Shown: piece by piece, positions 1-9,081 of the stretch
Position numbering within the stretch: the first letter of the stretch is position 1
Layout of the letters: each line of letters starts with the position of its first letter
Assembly: GCF_010111755.1 (NCBI RefSeq)
Contig: NC_088960.1
Coordinates: 124,001-188,000, forward strand
Source of the DNA: Nakaseomyces glabratus
Lineage: Eukaryota; Ascomycota; Saccharomycetes; Saccharomycetales; Saccharomycetaceae
Reading direction: 5' to 3'
DNA: 64,000 nucleotides
Made by a program: the position numbers and the translations under genes
The notes under the pieces: model-generated
Database searches by the model: none
Seen by the model: the letters and a program-made list of their open reading frames with translations, nothing else
What the model was told of the DNA's origin: nothing

Positions 1-669
1 GTCAATCAGTGTGGATTTTGCGCTCTGGTCTGAATCCAAAAGCTCGCAAGCGCCGTCTCTCAGTTCGTTATGCTGTTGTGTATCCTCCTGCGGCGGTATC
101 TCCTGCTGAGAGAGCAATTGCTGGAACTTCTGCTTTATTCTATCGAACACTTCCGATTTAAGTCTGTTCACGGAGGTCAGTAGCTTGTTGATCTCCTGGA
201 CTGACTTGTAAGGAGCAAAAGTGGTGCCCGCCAGCGAGTACATTATCCTATAGGGCGATACCATATCGCGGAAGGAGCCTGAGTCCAGGAGTTGTTTGCA
301 TTGTATGTAGCAGTCTGTGAGAATCTTCAAGTTCTGGAAGAAAGACATGGTCTGTGACAGGTTCTGTTTTGCGTTGTCCAGTCTGGATATACCCTGTGTG
401 ACATCCATGATACTCTGCTGGGTGCGCATGGAAGTCTCCTTCGTGACTTCATACTCCTCGATAAGCGTCTGCAACAGAGCCAGCGCATCCGACTCTGTAG
501 CAGCCTCCCCGCTGTCCTCCAGTTCCAATTGCTTAATCTCCTTACTCAACTCCAGCTTGTATGACCTCGTCACCGAGATCAGCTCGTCGAGGGACTCGAG
601 AGAGTCCCTCGACATGAGCATCCCAGTAATATCCTCGGTGGGATCATAGTCCAGCGAGTCTCCCAGCAT
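1..669 (-). CDS. VPS53: VPS53, GARP complex subunit (5' part only)
   Basis: The N-terminal 223 codons are visible; the gene runs off the left edge of the window. The protein begins MLGDSLDYDPTEDITGML and continues as a long, mainly helical, coiled-coil-prone segment (ISRLDNAKQNLSQTMSFFQN, then LKILTDCYIQCKQLL). This matches the N-terminal region of Vps53, where the subunits of the GARP tethering complex associate. GARP acts at the late Golgi and tethers endosome-derived retrograde vesicles. The start is the ATG at 669; the frame is open to base 1. The upstream region on this strand carries a tRNA-Met gene. Identification rests on recognised sequence similarity, and no C-terminal part is available to confirm it. 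Confidence 0.85.
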   Translation of the reverse strand, partial: MLGDSLDYDPTEDITGMLMSRDSLESLDELISVTRSYKLELSKEIKQLELEDSGEAATESDALALLQTLIEEYEVTKETSMRTQQSIMDVTQGISRLDNAKQNLSQTMSFFQNLKILTDCYIQCKQLLDSGSFRDMVSPYRIMYSLAGTTFAPYKSVQEINKLLTSVNRLKSEVFDRIKQKFQQLLSQQEIPPQEDTQQHNELRDGACELLDSDQSAKSTLID

Positions 670-999
670 CAATATTGAAATTCAAAATCGAAAATTGAAC
701 TTATCTATTCACCTCCCCTCTGAGCACTAAAAACAAAAGCACACCAGGTTTTTAACTTCTTGCTCCACCAGCACCGTGTCCTTGAGCAATAATCACTACT
801 CTATGCCATGCACACGCAGTTTGAAATGCCTTCTAATGGGCATCATTTTGAGAGCATGAACTTGTACTGACTGAATGGGTTTTGGAAGCTCCAGCAAGAA
901 CGTTGCTGGAATACGCAATCCAAGAGATGAAACTCCCTGCACAGAAACCCACGCAGAGAAGGACGACCATTTTGCCCAAAAAAAAAATTAAAAATAAAA
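670..999. other. Intergenic, VPS53 promoter side
   Basis: 330 bp between the VPS53 start and the 3' end of tRNA-Met. The A-run at 979-987 and the A/T-rich stretch up to 999 read on the minus strand as the T-rich RNA polymerase III terminator of the tRNA. I see no other feature. Confidence 0.6.
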
Positions 1000-1072
1000 T
1001 GCTCCTGGGGAGGTTCGAACTCTCGACCTTCAGATTATGAGACTGACGCTCTTCCGACTGAGCTACAGAAGC
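1000..1072 (-). tRNA. tRNA-Met(CAU): tRNA-Met (CAU), elongator
   Basis: On the minus strand a 73-nt cloverleaf can be folded. The acceptor stem is GCTTCTG/CAGGAGC, the D-arm contains TAGCTCAGTCGG, the anticodon loop is CTCATAA, the T-arm contains GTTCGAACC, and the discriminator is A. The anticodon is CAT, there is no intron, and the sequence closely resembles the S. cerevisiae elongator tRNA-Met. It is not the initiator type, which has a different acceptor end and T-loop. Confidence 0.96.
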
Positions 1073-1600
1073 ATATTACTTGTTATGTTTCAGTGGGTTG
1101 ATGGTGCGTGTATATGCGTTTTGAGGTTTCGTTATCCATAGTAAGCGCTTAAGCTTATATATTGGATCACAGTCTGTAACTGAACGCCCATATAACATGC
1201 TCTAGCCGCCATTAGCACGTAGCGGTGCACAGCTTCCAGCCGTGCTAATATAGCGCAGCTGTGTGTACCGCCTCTTTTCCACCTGTGCAGCAGCCCGCAC
1301 CTCGCTTGCCAAGCCCGGTAGCCGCCCAATCCATAGGTCCGGTATGTACTGATGCAGGTGTTGTTCTTGTGGTTGTTCTTGTAATAGTACTTGTTCTTAT
1401 AGTTGTTCAAGCACACATTTGAAACCGGACTCACCTGGCAACACACTCGTTATGGCACCCGCTATTCGGGACTCTGTTCGTTTCAGTCCTCTGAAATGTA
1501 TAGTGTGCAGCAGTTCAGCAGTGCAGTGCACTTATCCTCCATCCACTCTTGCTCCAAGAGTTGTTCAGATCAGTTTTGGCTGTGAGGAAAATTTTCTGCG
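1073..1600. other. Intergenic between tRNA-Met and CMS1
   Basis: 528 bp. It contains a short degenerate TTGTTCTTG-type repeat at about 1360-1410 and the RRPE-like element immediately before CMS1. Open frames across it show no recognisable protein. Confidence 0.5.
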
Positions 1601-1607
1601 ATGAGCT
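1586..1607 (+). promoter_or_regulatory. RRPE + PAC pair at CMS1
   Basis: GAAAATTTTC (1587-1596, RRPE-like) is followed one base later by a perfect PAC motif, GCGATGAGCT (1598-1607). These paired elements mark ribosome-biogenesis promoters in Saccharomycetaceae. Here the PAC motif includes the first in-frame ATG of CMS1 (1601), which casts doubt on that start codon. Confidence 0.75.
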
Positions 1608-2398
1608 TTAAAAAGCAGGATGCTGAGGGAACTGGGGTCTTGATGGGATGGGATGGGAGCAGCGTCGAGATGGGTGAGAAGCGTAGCAACGAGGAGGAGT
1701 TATCTAAGAGGCAGAAGAAGCTGAAGCACGGGAAGCTGGCGCAGAAGCGGAGGGAGCAAGCCGCGTATGAGGAGGAGAAGTTGCGGAAGCTTCCCATGCA
1801 AGGAGCTGAGGCGATCAGCGAGCACTTTGCCACTGTGATCCGGGCACAGAACCCTGATCTGAGTGCGATAGAGCTGGACGAGATGTACTTGAAGAAGAGC
1901 GAGTTCCTGGGCACCGAGGCGTTCGACGGTGTGCGGAACTTGCACGAGTTTCCGGGGTTCATGGCGAGGTTCTCGAGGGCGCCCAGGGCCATTGTGCTCT
2001 CGATGTCGAACATCCGTGTGGCGGATGTGTACAGGAGTCTCGGTGGCAGCTCCCAATGTGTGAAGCTGTTTGCCAAGAACAAGTTGCATGAGGACGTGGC
2101 CACCGTGGAGTCTGTCCTGGGTGCGGACAAGGACAAGAAGGATAAGAAGGACAAGAAGGACAAGGACAGCAAGAAGAAGATCAAGTACTTTGTGGCCACG
2201 CCTACGAGATTGGAGAAGCTGCTGGAGAGCACAGAGCTGTTCTTTGAAGGTAAGGACAAGCTGGACATTATCCTGGACGCCAGCTACCTCGACAGCAAGA
2301 AGAACTCGCTGCTGGACTCTGAGAACACGAAAGTGCTGTGCAAAGTGTTGCGGACCATGCTGGACAAGAAGAGTTCAGTCAAAGTATTGTTGTACTGA
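1601..2398 (+). CDS. CMS1: CMS1, 90S pre-ribosome-associated protein
   Basis: 265 aa from the first ATG. The conserved core includes ELDEMYLKKSEFL, PRAIVLSMSNIRVADVYRSL, YFVATPTRLEKLL, DKLDIILDASYLD and the C-terminal KKSSVKVLLY. It matches Cms1, a nucleolar, helicase-like-fold protein (lacking a Walker A motif) linked to the small-subunit processome. A Lys/Asp tract, (KDKKDK)n, interrupts the fold at about residues 176-190. The ATG at 1601 lies inside a PAC box, so translation probably begins at the in-frame ATG at 1670 (MGEKRSNEEEL, 242 aa). That would place PAC 72 bp upstream, similar to its spacing at neighbouring genes. The outer start is given here as the upper bound. Confidence 0.9.
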   Translation: MSFKKQDAEGTGVLMGWDGSSVEMGEKRSNEEELSKRQKKLKHGKLAQKRREQAAYEEEKLRKLPMQGAEAISEHFATVIRAQNPDLSAIELDEMYLKKSEFLGTEAFDGVRNLHEFPGFMARFSRAPRAIVLSMSNIRVADVYRSLGGSSQCVKLFAKNKLHEDVATVESVLGADKDKKDKKDKKDKDSKKKIKYFVATPTRLEKLLESTELFFEGKDKLDIILDASYLDSKKNSLLDSENTKVLCKVLRTMLDKKSSVKVLLY

Positions 2399-2951
2399 TA
2401 TATATTATGCATATTTAAGATTGTTGTGTAGGCAATATCATAGCTCATCACCTGAACTGCAGTGGGTGCCACCAAAACATAAAGTGCTGGGCACCCGAGA
2501 GTAAATACCTGAGATAAATGACAGCATAGCTGAGTGTACAGTTCTCTCTATTGTGGTTCAGCACCTTCAGCCTGCGTTACGTGCCTATCAAGAGTGTGTA
2601 TCGTCCACCCAGGTCATCCACTAGCCGCAGATGCAGCAGAGCTAGACTCGGAGTTGTGAATGACCTGCGTGAGTTACTAGTACAGGCTGAATTGGGCAAA
2701 TAATACAGGAATAGACCCAGAATTACGAAATATAAACATGGATACAGCAGAAAATACAGAAATAAACAGAATTACAAATATACAAAAAATAGTAAAATCT
2801 ATTGGTAGCCAACGGCAACAACAACGGCAACGACAACGGAAACCACACGTACTACTACACAACTGCGGTAAAAGCACAGTTGAATAGCTATATACATATC
2901 AAATATACCCCTGGTAAATAAAAGTACTTGATTAGAAATCAATAAATAATT

Positions 2952-2979
2952 AATAAATATTAATTAATTAATATTTATT
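2952..2979. repeat. 28-bp AT-only perfect palindrome
   Basis: The left half is AATAAATATTAATT and the right half is its exact reverse complement. It sits inside a larger imperfect inverted repeat whose outer arms are TGGTAAAT (about 2911) and ATTTACCA (about 2994-3001). Confidence 0.85.
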
Positions 2980-3101
2980 TTATAATTTATTTGATTTACC
3001 AAGGTGGGGTGATTCCAGGGTAGAATTGACACACGTCGAGTTGAATCAGCACCGGGTTTTGACTTCACATCAATGAGGGTGGTGTGGATATTTGTGGCAG
3101 T

Positions 3102-3129
3102 GGTATGCCGCGGTGCACCGCGGCATACC
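3102..3129. repeat. 28-bp GC-rich perfect palindrome
   Basis: The left half is GGTATGCCGCGGTG and the right half is its exact reverse complement, with dyad centre between 3115 and 3116. It lies about 530 bp upstream of the ABF1 start. It could be a dimeric factor site or a cruciform-forming element; the sequence alone does not say. Confidence 0.9.
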
Positions 3130-3658
3130 CATATCCTCACATTTAAATAAACACGCTAAGCACAGGGACAAGAATGATAAAACAAGCACCGCAAATACAG
3201 ATGCAACAGATACAATACTAAACCTCAGCCCGCTGGTTTTAGCACTGGGAAGGGGAGGGAGTACAGCTGCACAATCATGTAACTAGAGCCTATTATAGCC
3301 ATTTCGGCCAGTCCAAGTCAGTTACATGTGACATGTACGTACATTATTACAACCGTACACAATTACAAAAAAATTGGGTCCTCGAAAGTAAACAAGGAAG
3401 ATCCGAGAAGTTTGACGACGAAAGAACTATTTAACGACATAGTGATGTAGTGACAAAGTGATGATACTATCCACGGTATTAGACGCCCAGGATACGTTCA
3501 GCCAGCTATTGTTATTGCCATTGCACCAGGACGACAGCCGCTGAGGATTTCTAGAAGACACGACCGTGCTACTGCGATTTGCCACTGAAGAGTAGCGCGC
3601 CCCCCCGACACAATACAATAAAACACCAACAAGTACGCCAACGAGAACACAAACAACG

Positions 3659-5098
3659 ATGGATGACGGTATGATTTCTGAGGGAGTCAAGGATGTGTAT
3701 GAGTACTCGCACCCCATTATCAACAATGCGCTTGCGGTGAGTGCCAGCGAGCAGCAAGGGAAAGAGGTGCGTCGCTTCGCGACGCTTGCGGACTGGTACG
3801 ATGTGATTAACGACTACGAGTTCCAGTCGCGTTGCCCTATTATCCTTAAGAACTCGCACCGCAACAAGCACTTCACTTTCGCGTGCCACCTGAAGAACTG
3901 TCCCTTCAAGATCCTGCTAAGCTACTCCAGCGCTGGTATGCACCATGGCCATGCGCAGGACGACATGTACAGGTCCAAGGACGAGGACGTGGACGCGCTT
4001 AATGACGGCGCCCACGACCACAAGCTCGAGTACCACGACGTCGACGATCCGCAGGTCACCGCTGCAATCGCCGCCGCCGTTGCAGCTGTCGGCAAGGACA
4101 GCAGCGACCCACACAACGCTGCTACTGCCGCTGCTACTGCTGCTGCTGCCGCTACAAACGGCGGTGAAGACCACAAAAACTTGGTCCAGGACACCCAGCC
4201 CTCTGCGCACTCCCAGGCCCAGGCCCAAGCCAGCGTCAGACCTAACTCTAACGCCCCAGAGACTATAAGGGGTCCCTTCGTCGTCACAAAGATCATCCCA
4301 TACCATGACCACCCTGTCCAGGACAACCTGTCTCTAGACAAGTTTGTGCTAACGAAGATCCCAAGAATCTTGCAGAACGAGCTGAACTTCGACGACGTGC
4401 TAGAGACGTTAGTCGCCGAAGGTGCCAGCGACGGTGATGTCGCCAAGTTCAGAGTCTCCGAGTACGTCGAACACAGCGGTTTGTTGGATATAATAAAAGC
4501 CCGTTACGACTTGATGGACTCCGACATCACCAAAAAATTCTTGTCCCAAATCGCTAGACGTGTCACCACTTACAAAGCCCGTTTCGTGCTAAGAAAGAAG
4601 AAATACGGTATCATCAAGAGTGACAGACACCACCCAAGAGCAAACCCTGCCCCAGCCGCCTCAGGAAACAGACCACCAAGAATCAGCAGAACCAGAAGAA
4701 AGCGTAGTCTCGAAGACGACGAAACCGAGATCGCCCAGGAGGCACTAAAGAACTCCATGATGGACGATGTCGACCACCAGAGACATATCGACGACGACGA
4801 CGAAGAACACGCCAGGAAATTGGCCAGATTAGGCGAGGACACCGACTTGCACTCCGGTATCCACGATGATGGCGATCACTCATCAACTCAGAACGCTGCC
4901 ATGCATGAGATCAACCCTCTTGCATCCATCGACGAAGTCACCGACGACAAGCTTCCTCGTGAAGTCGCCGAGCAACTGAGACTTCTATCGTCCCATTTCA
5001 AGGATGTTGAGAACCAGAACTTGCAAGACGAAGAAGGTAAGAAGAACAGCGCTGAAATCTCAGACGAGAACATTCAACCTGAATTAAGAGGACAATAA
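3659..5098 (+). CDS. ABF1: ABF1, general regulatory / ARS-binding factor
   Basis: 479 aa. The N-terminal DNA-binding region is unmistakable: VYEYSHPIINNALAV, LADWYDVINDYEFQSRCPI and LKNSHRNKHFTFACHLKNCP, carrying the Cys/His residues of the Abf1 zinc-binding motif (about residues 58-83). After an Ala-rich low-complexity linker (about residues 140-170), the second DNA-binding segment follows at about 205-325 (FVVTKIIPYHDHPVQDN through TTYKARFVLRKKKYGIIK). An acidic C-terminal region comes next. Abf1 binds RTC-N7-ACG-type sites, organises nucleosome-depleted promoters and acts at origins and silencers. The protein is much shorter than S. cerevisiae Abf1 (731 aa), mainly through shorter linkers. 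The start agrees with the conserved N-terminus. Confidence 0.96.
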   Translation: MDDGMISEGVKDVYEYSHPIINNALAVSASEQQGKEVRRFATLADWYDVINDYEFQSRCPIILKNSHRNKHFTFACHLKNCPFKILLSYSSAGMHHGHAQDDMYRSKDEDVDALNDGAHDHKLEYHDVDDPQVTAAIAAAVAAVGKDSSDPHNAATAAATAAAAATNGGEDHKNLVQDTQPSAHSQAQAQASVRPNSNAPETIRGPFVVTKIIPYHDHPVQDNLSLDKFVLTKIPRILQNELNFDDVLETLVAEGASDGDVAKFRVSEYVEHSGLLDIIKARYDLMDSDITKKFLSQIARRVTTYKARFVLRKKKYGIIKSDRHHPRANPAPAASGNRPPRISRTRRKRSLEDDETEIAQEALKNSMMDDVDHQRHIDDDDEEHARKLARLGEDTDLHSGIHDDGDHSSTQNAAMHEINPLASIDEVTDDKLPREVAEQLRLLSSHFKDVENQNLQDEEGKKNSAEISDENIQPELRGQ

Positions 5099-5858
5099 AC
5101 TTAAATGGTAGCTCCAATTATTAAAATGAATAAAGGAAACAAACCATTAAATACAATTTTGAAACCTTTATTATAATTTTTTTGCTTTTTTTATCGGACT
5201 CTACTTATTGTTGTTTTCTCCCTTTCAGTTCTTTATTCTCACTTATATTTAAAATATGCCTTTATTCCTATGAAAATACTCTCCTTTCTGATCTAGGAGA
5301 ATACGCTCTTTCTTCTCTCTATTTTTTTTATTTTATTTCAAATCATTCACCTGTGCAGTCAGGGAAAGTGCATACTTTTCTTTCTATTATTTTTATTTTT
5401 TTCTTTTACTAATTTAAGAATGGACTATTATATGTGTGTGAGTGCCAAGTGTATGCGCATTCCTTTCTTTATCCTATTTGTCGCATATGTGTGGATGCAC
5501 TTGTATGCCTACCCTTGGCAACAAGGAGAGAGACCCTTTGACATCAAGAGAATCAAAGGCTATCTTTCCCAAAGACACCACAAAGACTTTTACCATTTTA
5601 TTATTATCTAACTACCTGTCTAGATAGCTGTATTCTATATAACGAGATGAATATTATCAAACAATTCTATAAAAAAGAAACTTCCAACAAGGCACTAACA
5701 CCAAGCCTAATCAACAAATGACTAGCTCAAGCTTATACTTCTGATTTATTCACATCACTTTGTACAACTAGCAAAATTCGGGCCTCTCAGTGATCTGACC
5801 AAATGTTCGGCGACAAGCTGAGGAGTAGCAATAATATGCTTAAGTTGGCGGCAAAAGA
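5099..5858. other. Intergenic ABF1-ATP25
   Basis: 760 bp, T-rich on the + strand and consistent with the ABF1 3' UTR and terminator followed by the ATP25 promoter. Open frames here are low-complexity and unrecognisable. Confidence 0.5.
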
Positions 5859-7730
5859 ATGCAATCATTACTACAACTAAAGCATTATCCTTTACTAACG
5901 AGCTATCTAGAAGTGCTGAGTACCCAGAAATTACACTACATGTTGCGAATCAGGTCGATTGCGAGACCTATTGTCCGACGTCCATGGGCGAACGCTGCAA
6001 GAGTTACTGGAATTAGCGGTACCCGAATACAGGTCCCTTTCCCATCCTCAGTTAGGTGGTATTCTGATAGGGAGCCTCAGACAGAGCCTGTGGTTAAGGA
6101 TGAGGAGTCAGAGCACGTTCCATGGTACATGAGGCTCGAGGATGACTCTTTGAAGTCGCTGAATGAGGACATCTCGAAACAGCATGAGGTGAGATTGCCA
6201 GATGACTGTCCTGATTCACTACACATACTTGTTAAACATTTACAGAAACAACTGGCCCTAAGAGATATCCTGGTCTTTGATTTGAAGAATCAACGGCTTG
6301 CTGATCCGGAGAACTATAGACTCAAAATGTGTGACTATGTCATCATATGCACTGCTATGTCCACAAAACATTGTGAGAGGTCATACGTTGAGATTAATAA
6401 GTTGTTAAAGAATGAATATGGAGTTTCAGGATATGTCGAAGGTCAAGTAAATCCCAATGATGAGAAAAAACGTCTGAAAAGGCTAGCTCGTAAAAATAAC
6501 TTAGGTAGGACCAATATTAGAAGAAATGCGTTAAATTCTACTGAGGAATCATCATGGTATATGATAGATTGCCATGTAGACTCCATCTTTTTAAACATTC
6601 TTACGGAAAACAGAAGATATGAGATGAATCTCGAGGAGTTATATGCACCACTGAATGAAAAACACCTATATGAGAAATCAGAACATTCAATGCATATAAA
6701 TACTAATAACAGGAGTCAAGCGTTTGATTCATTAGAGGAAGAAGATAATGTTTTACTAGCATTAAGGAAACTAGCACAACAAAAGAGACAATATTCAACC
6801 GAATCTCCGGCAAGAAGCCTTCGAAATGAGCTTGTAAAAGAGAATTTCGATAGCAGTAAGAAGCTTTTAGCAGATAATCCTGAATTACGTGAGCAACTGG
6901 TGAAAGTAGCAATATCAACAATAGAGCAGATAAGGGATTCTACAGGAGCTTCCATAAACACCGAAAAGTGGTACAAATTTGTTTCACACAATGTGCCTCT
7001 AGTGATACAAGATACAACTTTCTGGGATTCATACTTGAAGTTCTTATTATTACTAAACGATTGTAACAGTCAAACTTACAGCTACAAGAGATTGATACCC
7101 GATTACTTGGTCACTAAGAGATCAATGGGTGAGGAATTAACTGCTGACGATATTACTACTTTTCTCAGTGTAATCTCCGAGAGAGTAAATCCTCAGAACT
7201 ATTGGGATTTAGTCAAGGCAAATACTCAAGTAGTGGAAGCCCTTAGACTTTTTGATGAGGAGGTAATTTTCACTGATGCAATTCTCTCAAAAGTAATAAA
7301 AACTCTGACCACCAATTCCAATGAGCATAAACTACATTCTTTCTATGAGGTAATCAAATTTTTGGTATGGAAATACGAGAAGGAAATTCCTATAAATACA
7401 CTAGAAACAATATTAAAGACACTCATAAATTTTGGAGAGTACGATTATCTTTTGAGGCTCTGGACCACCAAGATTGGTTACAATGTGGGATCGAAAGACA
7501 CGAGACCATGGAAAGTATTCCTAAAAGCCATAACAGAGACGCAAGACGTGGAACTCATCAGGCTAATTATAGAAAAGGGATGTTTACTAGATATCAGTAG
7601 GGGAAAGGTCGATGTCGATCCTCAACTGGCAGTATTACTTAAAACAGCCTTCAAGACTGTCGATCCAGAAAACTTAATTTACAACGATCAGCAACGATTG
7701 CTGATACCATCCTCCGCTACACGCCAATAG
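5859..7730 (+). CDS. ATP25: ATP25, mitochondrial RsfS-like / mRNA-stabilising protein
   Basis: 623 aa. Residues about 120-280 form an RsfS/Iojap-like domain ([58 protein letters not shown]), followed by a helical C-terminal half. In S. cerevisiae Atp25 is matured by cleavage. The N-terminal half is the RsfS-like part, and the C-terminal half stabilises OLI1/ATP9 mRNA and supports Atp9 ring assembly. The N-terminus is basic. An in-frame ATG at 5940 ([16 protein letters not shown]) would give a more typical presequence. The 5859 ATG has A at -3 and the 5940 ATG does not, so the longer form is kept. ATP25 and MTG1 are neighbours in S. cerevisiae too (YMR098C-YMR097C). Confidence 0.93.
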
Positions 7731-7863
7731 GCAATATATCTTACTCCTACCCAAGTACCAGTAAAGAAATGATTATAAAACTACATGTACATACAATCTA
7801 GCATTTTATAGCAAATATCAAAATATTCATATTTTTCATCTTCTCCATCAATTTCAGGAATTT

Positions 7864-7873
7864 GCGATGAGCT
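7864..7873 (+). promoter_or_regulatory. PAC motif upstream of MTG1
   Basis: Perfect GCGATGAGCT, 88 bp upstream of the MTG1 ATG. Confidence 0.75.
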
Positions 7874-7951
7874 ACAAAAACCAATTGCAAACTTCAACTT
7901 GGTTAAAATGTAGGACTCAACAAAGAAAGAACCCTACCAATACAAGCTTGA

Positions 7952-9007
7952 ATGAGCTACCGATGCTATAGCTCACTGAGCTTTGTTCCCAGACATGTTC
8001 TACCAAGATTTAACATTCCCAAATCCGATTTCAAAGGCCACCAGGTCAAGGCTATTAAGAAATTCAAGAAGCTGTCGCCTGGACTGAACATGCTAATAGA
8101 ACTCAGAGATATACGTGCACCGCTTTCAACAAGAAATGTGATATTCGATAATATTTTGAGGAGTAACAGGTCGTTGGAGCGGCTTGTGGTGTATACGAAG
8201 AAAGATATGACTAGCGGGAACGCCAATGGGAAGCAATACTTTAAGAAACTGTCTCAATGGCATGCACAGCTGAATGAAAAGTTTATTATACTTGATGGTA
8301 GGGATACTAGTGATGCCAAACAGCTGTTAAAGATTTTACAGTGGGAAAATCATAAGGTAGAGAGCAGAGGGATGAGACTCCCTCTGGGCTATAGAGCCTT
8401 CATAGCAGGAATGCCAAACGTGGGAAAGTCGACCTTGGTTAACACGCTTAGAAGAGTAACAAACCCCAGTTCTAGTGGCACTAAGTTCAAGAAGGTCGCC
8501 AGAACTGGATCAGAAGCAGGTGTTACTCGAAGTACTAGTGAAGTTATCAGACTGATGCCTACTACCAACAATTCCAGCCCAATTTACCTTATAGATTCCC
8601 CGGGAGTTGGACTACCTGGACGACTCACTAACCAGAATCGTATGTTGACTTTGTCTATGTGCGGTGCAGTAAAGACAAGTCTAATAGAACCCGTCATACA
8701 GGCTGACTATTTATTATATTTAATGAATTTACAAAATCCATTACCAGGAGCCGAATGGTACCCAAAATATAAATCAGAACCAACAAATGATATTTATGAG
8801 GTACTAAGGAGATTAGCTAAGAATAAGGAATCGTTTGATGAAAACGTAGTTGCCACTAATTGGGTCAACAAATGGAGACTAGACTCGAAGAATCTTTTAT
8901 TTGACGTGGAAACGTTACTCCCAGCAGATGCCTTTTCTTATAGGGACTATGTTGATAAACAACTTGAGGAGCTCGGTGAATTGACATTTCTCAGGGAAAG
9001 ACAATAA
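7952..9007 (+). CDS. MTG1: MTG1, mitochondrial ribosome-assembly GTPase
   Basis: 351 aa, a YlqF/RbgA-type circularly permuted GTPase. DFKGHQVKAIKKF and LIELRDIRAPLSTRN come first. The G1/P-loop GMPNVGKST is at residues 153-161, and the G3-equivalent LIDSPGVGLPG follows. A TKKD motif (G4-type) precedes G1, as expected for the permuted order. Family members act in assembly of the mitochondrial large ribosomal subunit at the inner membrane. The N-terminus is basic and suits import. It follows ATP25 on the same strand by 221 bp and is convergent with CTF13, with 74 bp between the stops. Length is close to S. cerevisiae Mtg1 (367 aa). Confidence 0.96.
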   Translation: MSYRCYSSLSFVPRHVLPRFNIPKSDFKGHQVKAIKKFKKLSPGLNMLIELRDIRAPLSTRNVIFDNILRSNRSLERLVVYTKKDMTSGNANGKQYFKKLSQWHAQLNEKFIILDGRDTSDAKQLLKILQWENHKVESRGMRLPLGYRAFIAGMPNVGKSTLVNTLRRVTNPSSSGTKFKKVARTGSEAGVTRSTSEVIRLMPTTNNSSPIYLIDSPGVGLPGRLTNQNRMLTLSMCGAVKTSLIEPVIQADYLLYLMNLQNPLPGAEWYPKYKSEPTNDIYEVLRRLAKNKESFDENVVATNWVNKWRLDSKNLLFDVETLLPADAFSYRDYVDKQLEELGELTFLRERQ

Positions 9008-9081
9008 CTTAATATTCACATATTTACTTGTAAAAATACAACATACAATTGCATATACGTCATGGTAATTATATATTTCAG

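Larger units (their letters stand above)
2399..3658. other. Long intergenic region upstream of ABF1
   Basis: 1.26 kb with no credible gene. It holds an AT-rich segment at 2915-2998 centred on a 28-bp palindrome, a GC-rich 28-bp perfect palindrome at 3102-3129, and a C7 run at 3600-3606 just before the ABF1 start. It serves as the CMS1 terminator region and ABF1 promoter. Confidence 0.6.

Noticed and set aside
2909..3004. AT-rich 80-bp segment as a point centromere (CDEII)
   Set aside because: No RTCACRTG on one side and no TTTCCGAA on the other; symmetrical palindrome structure is atypical.
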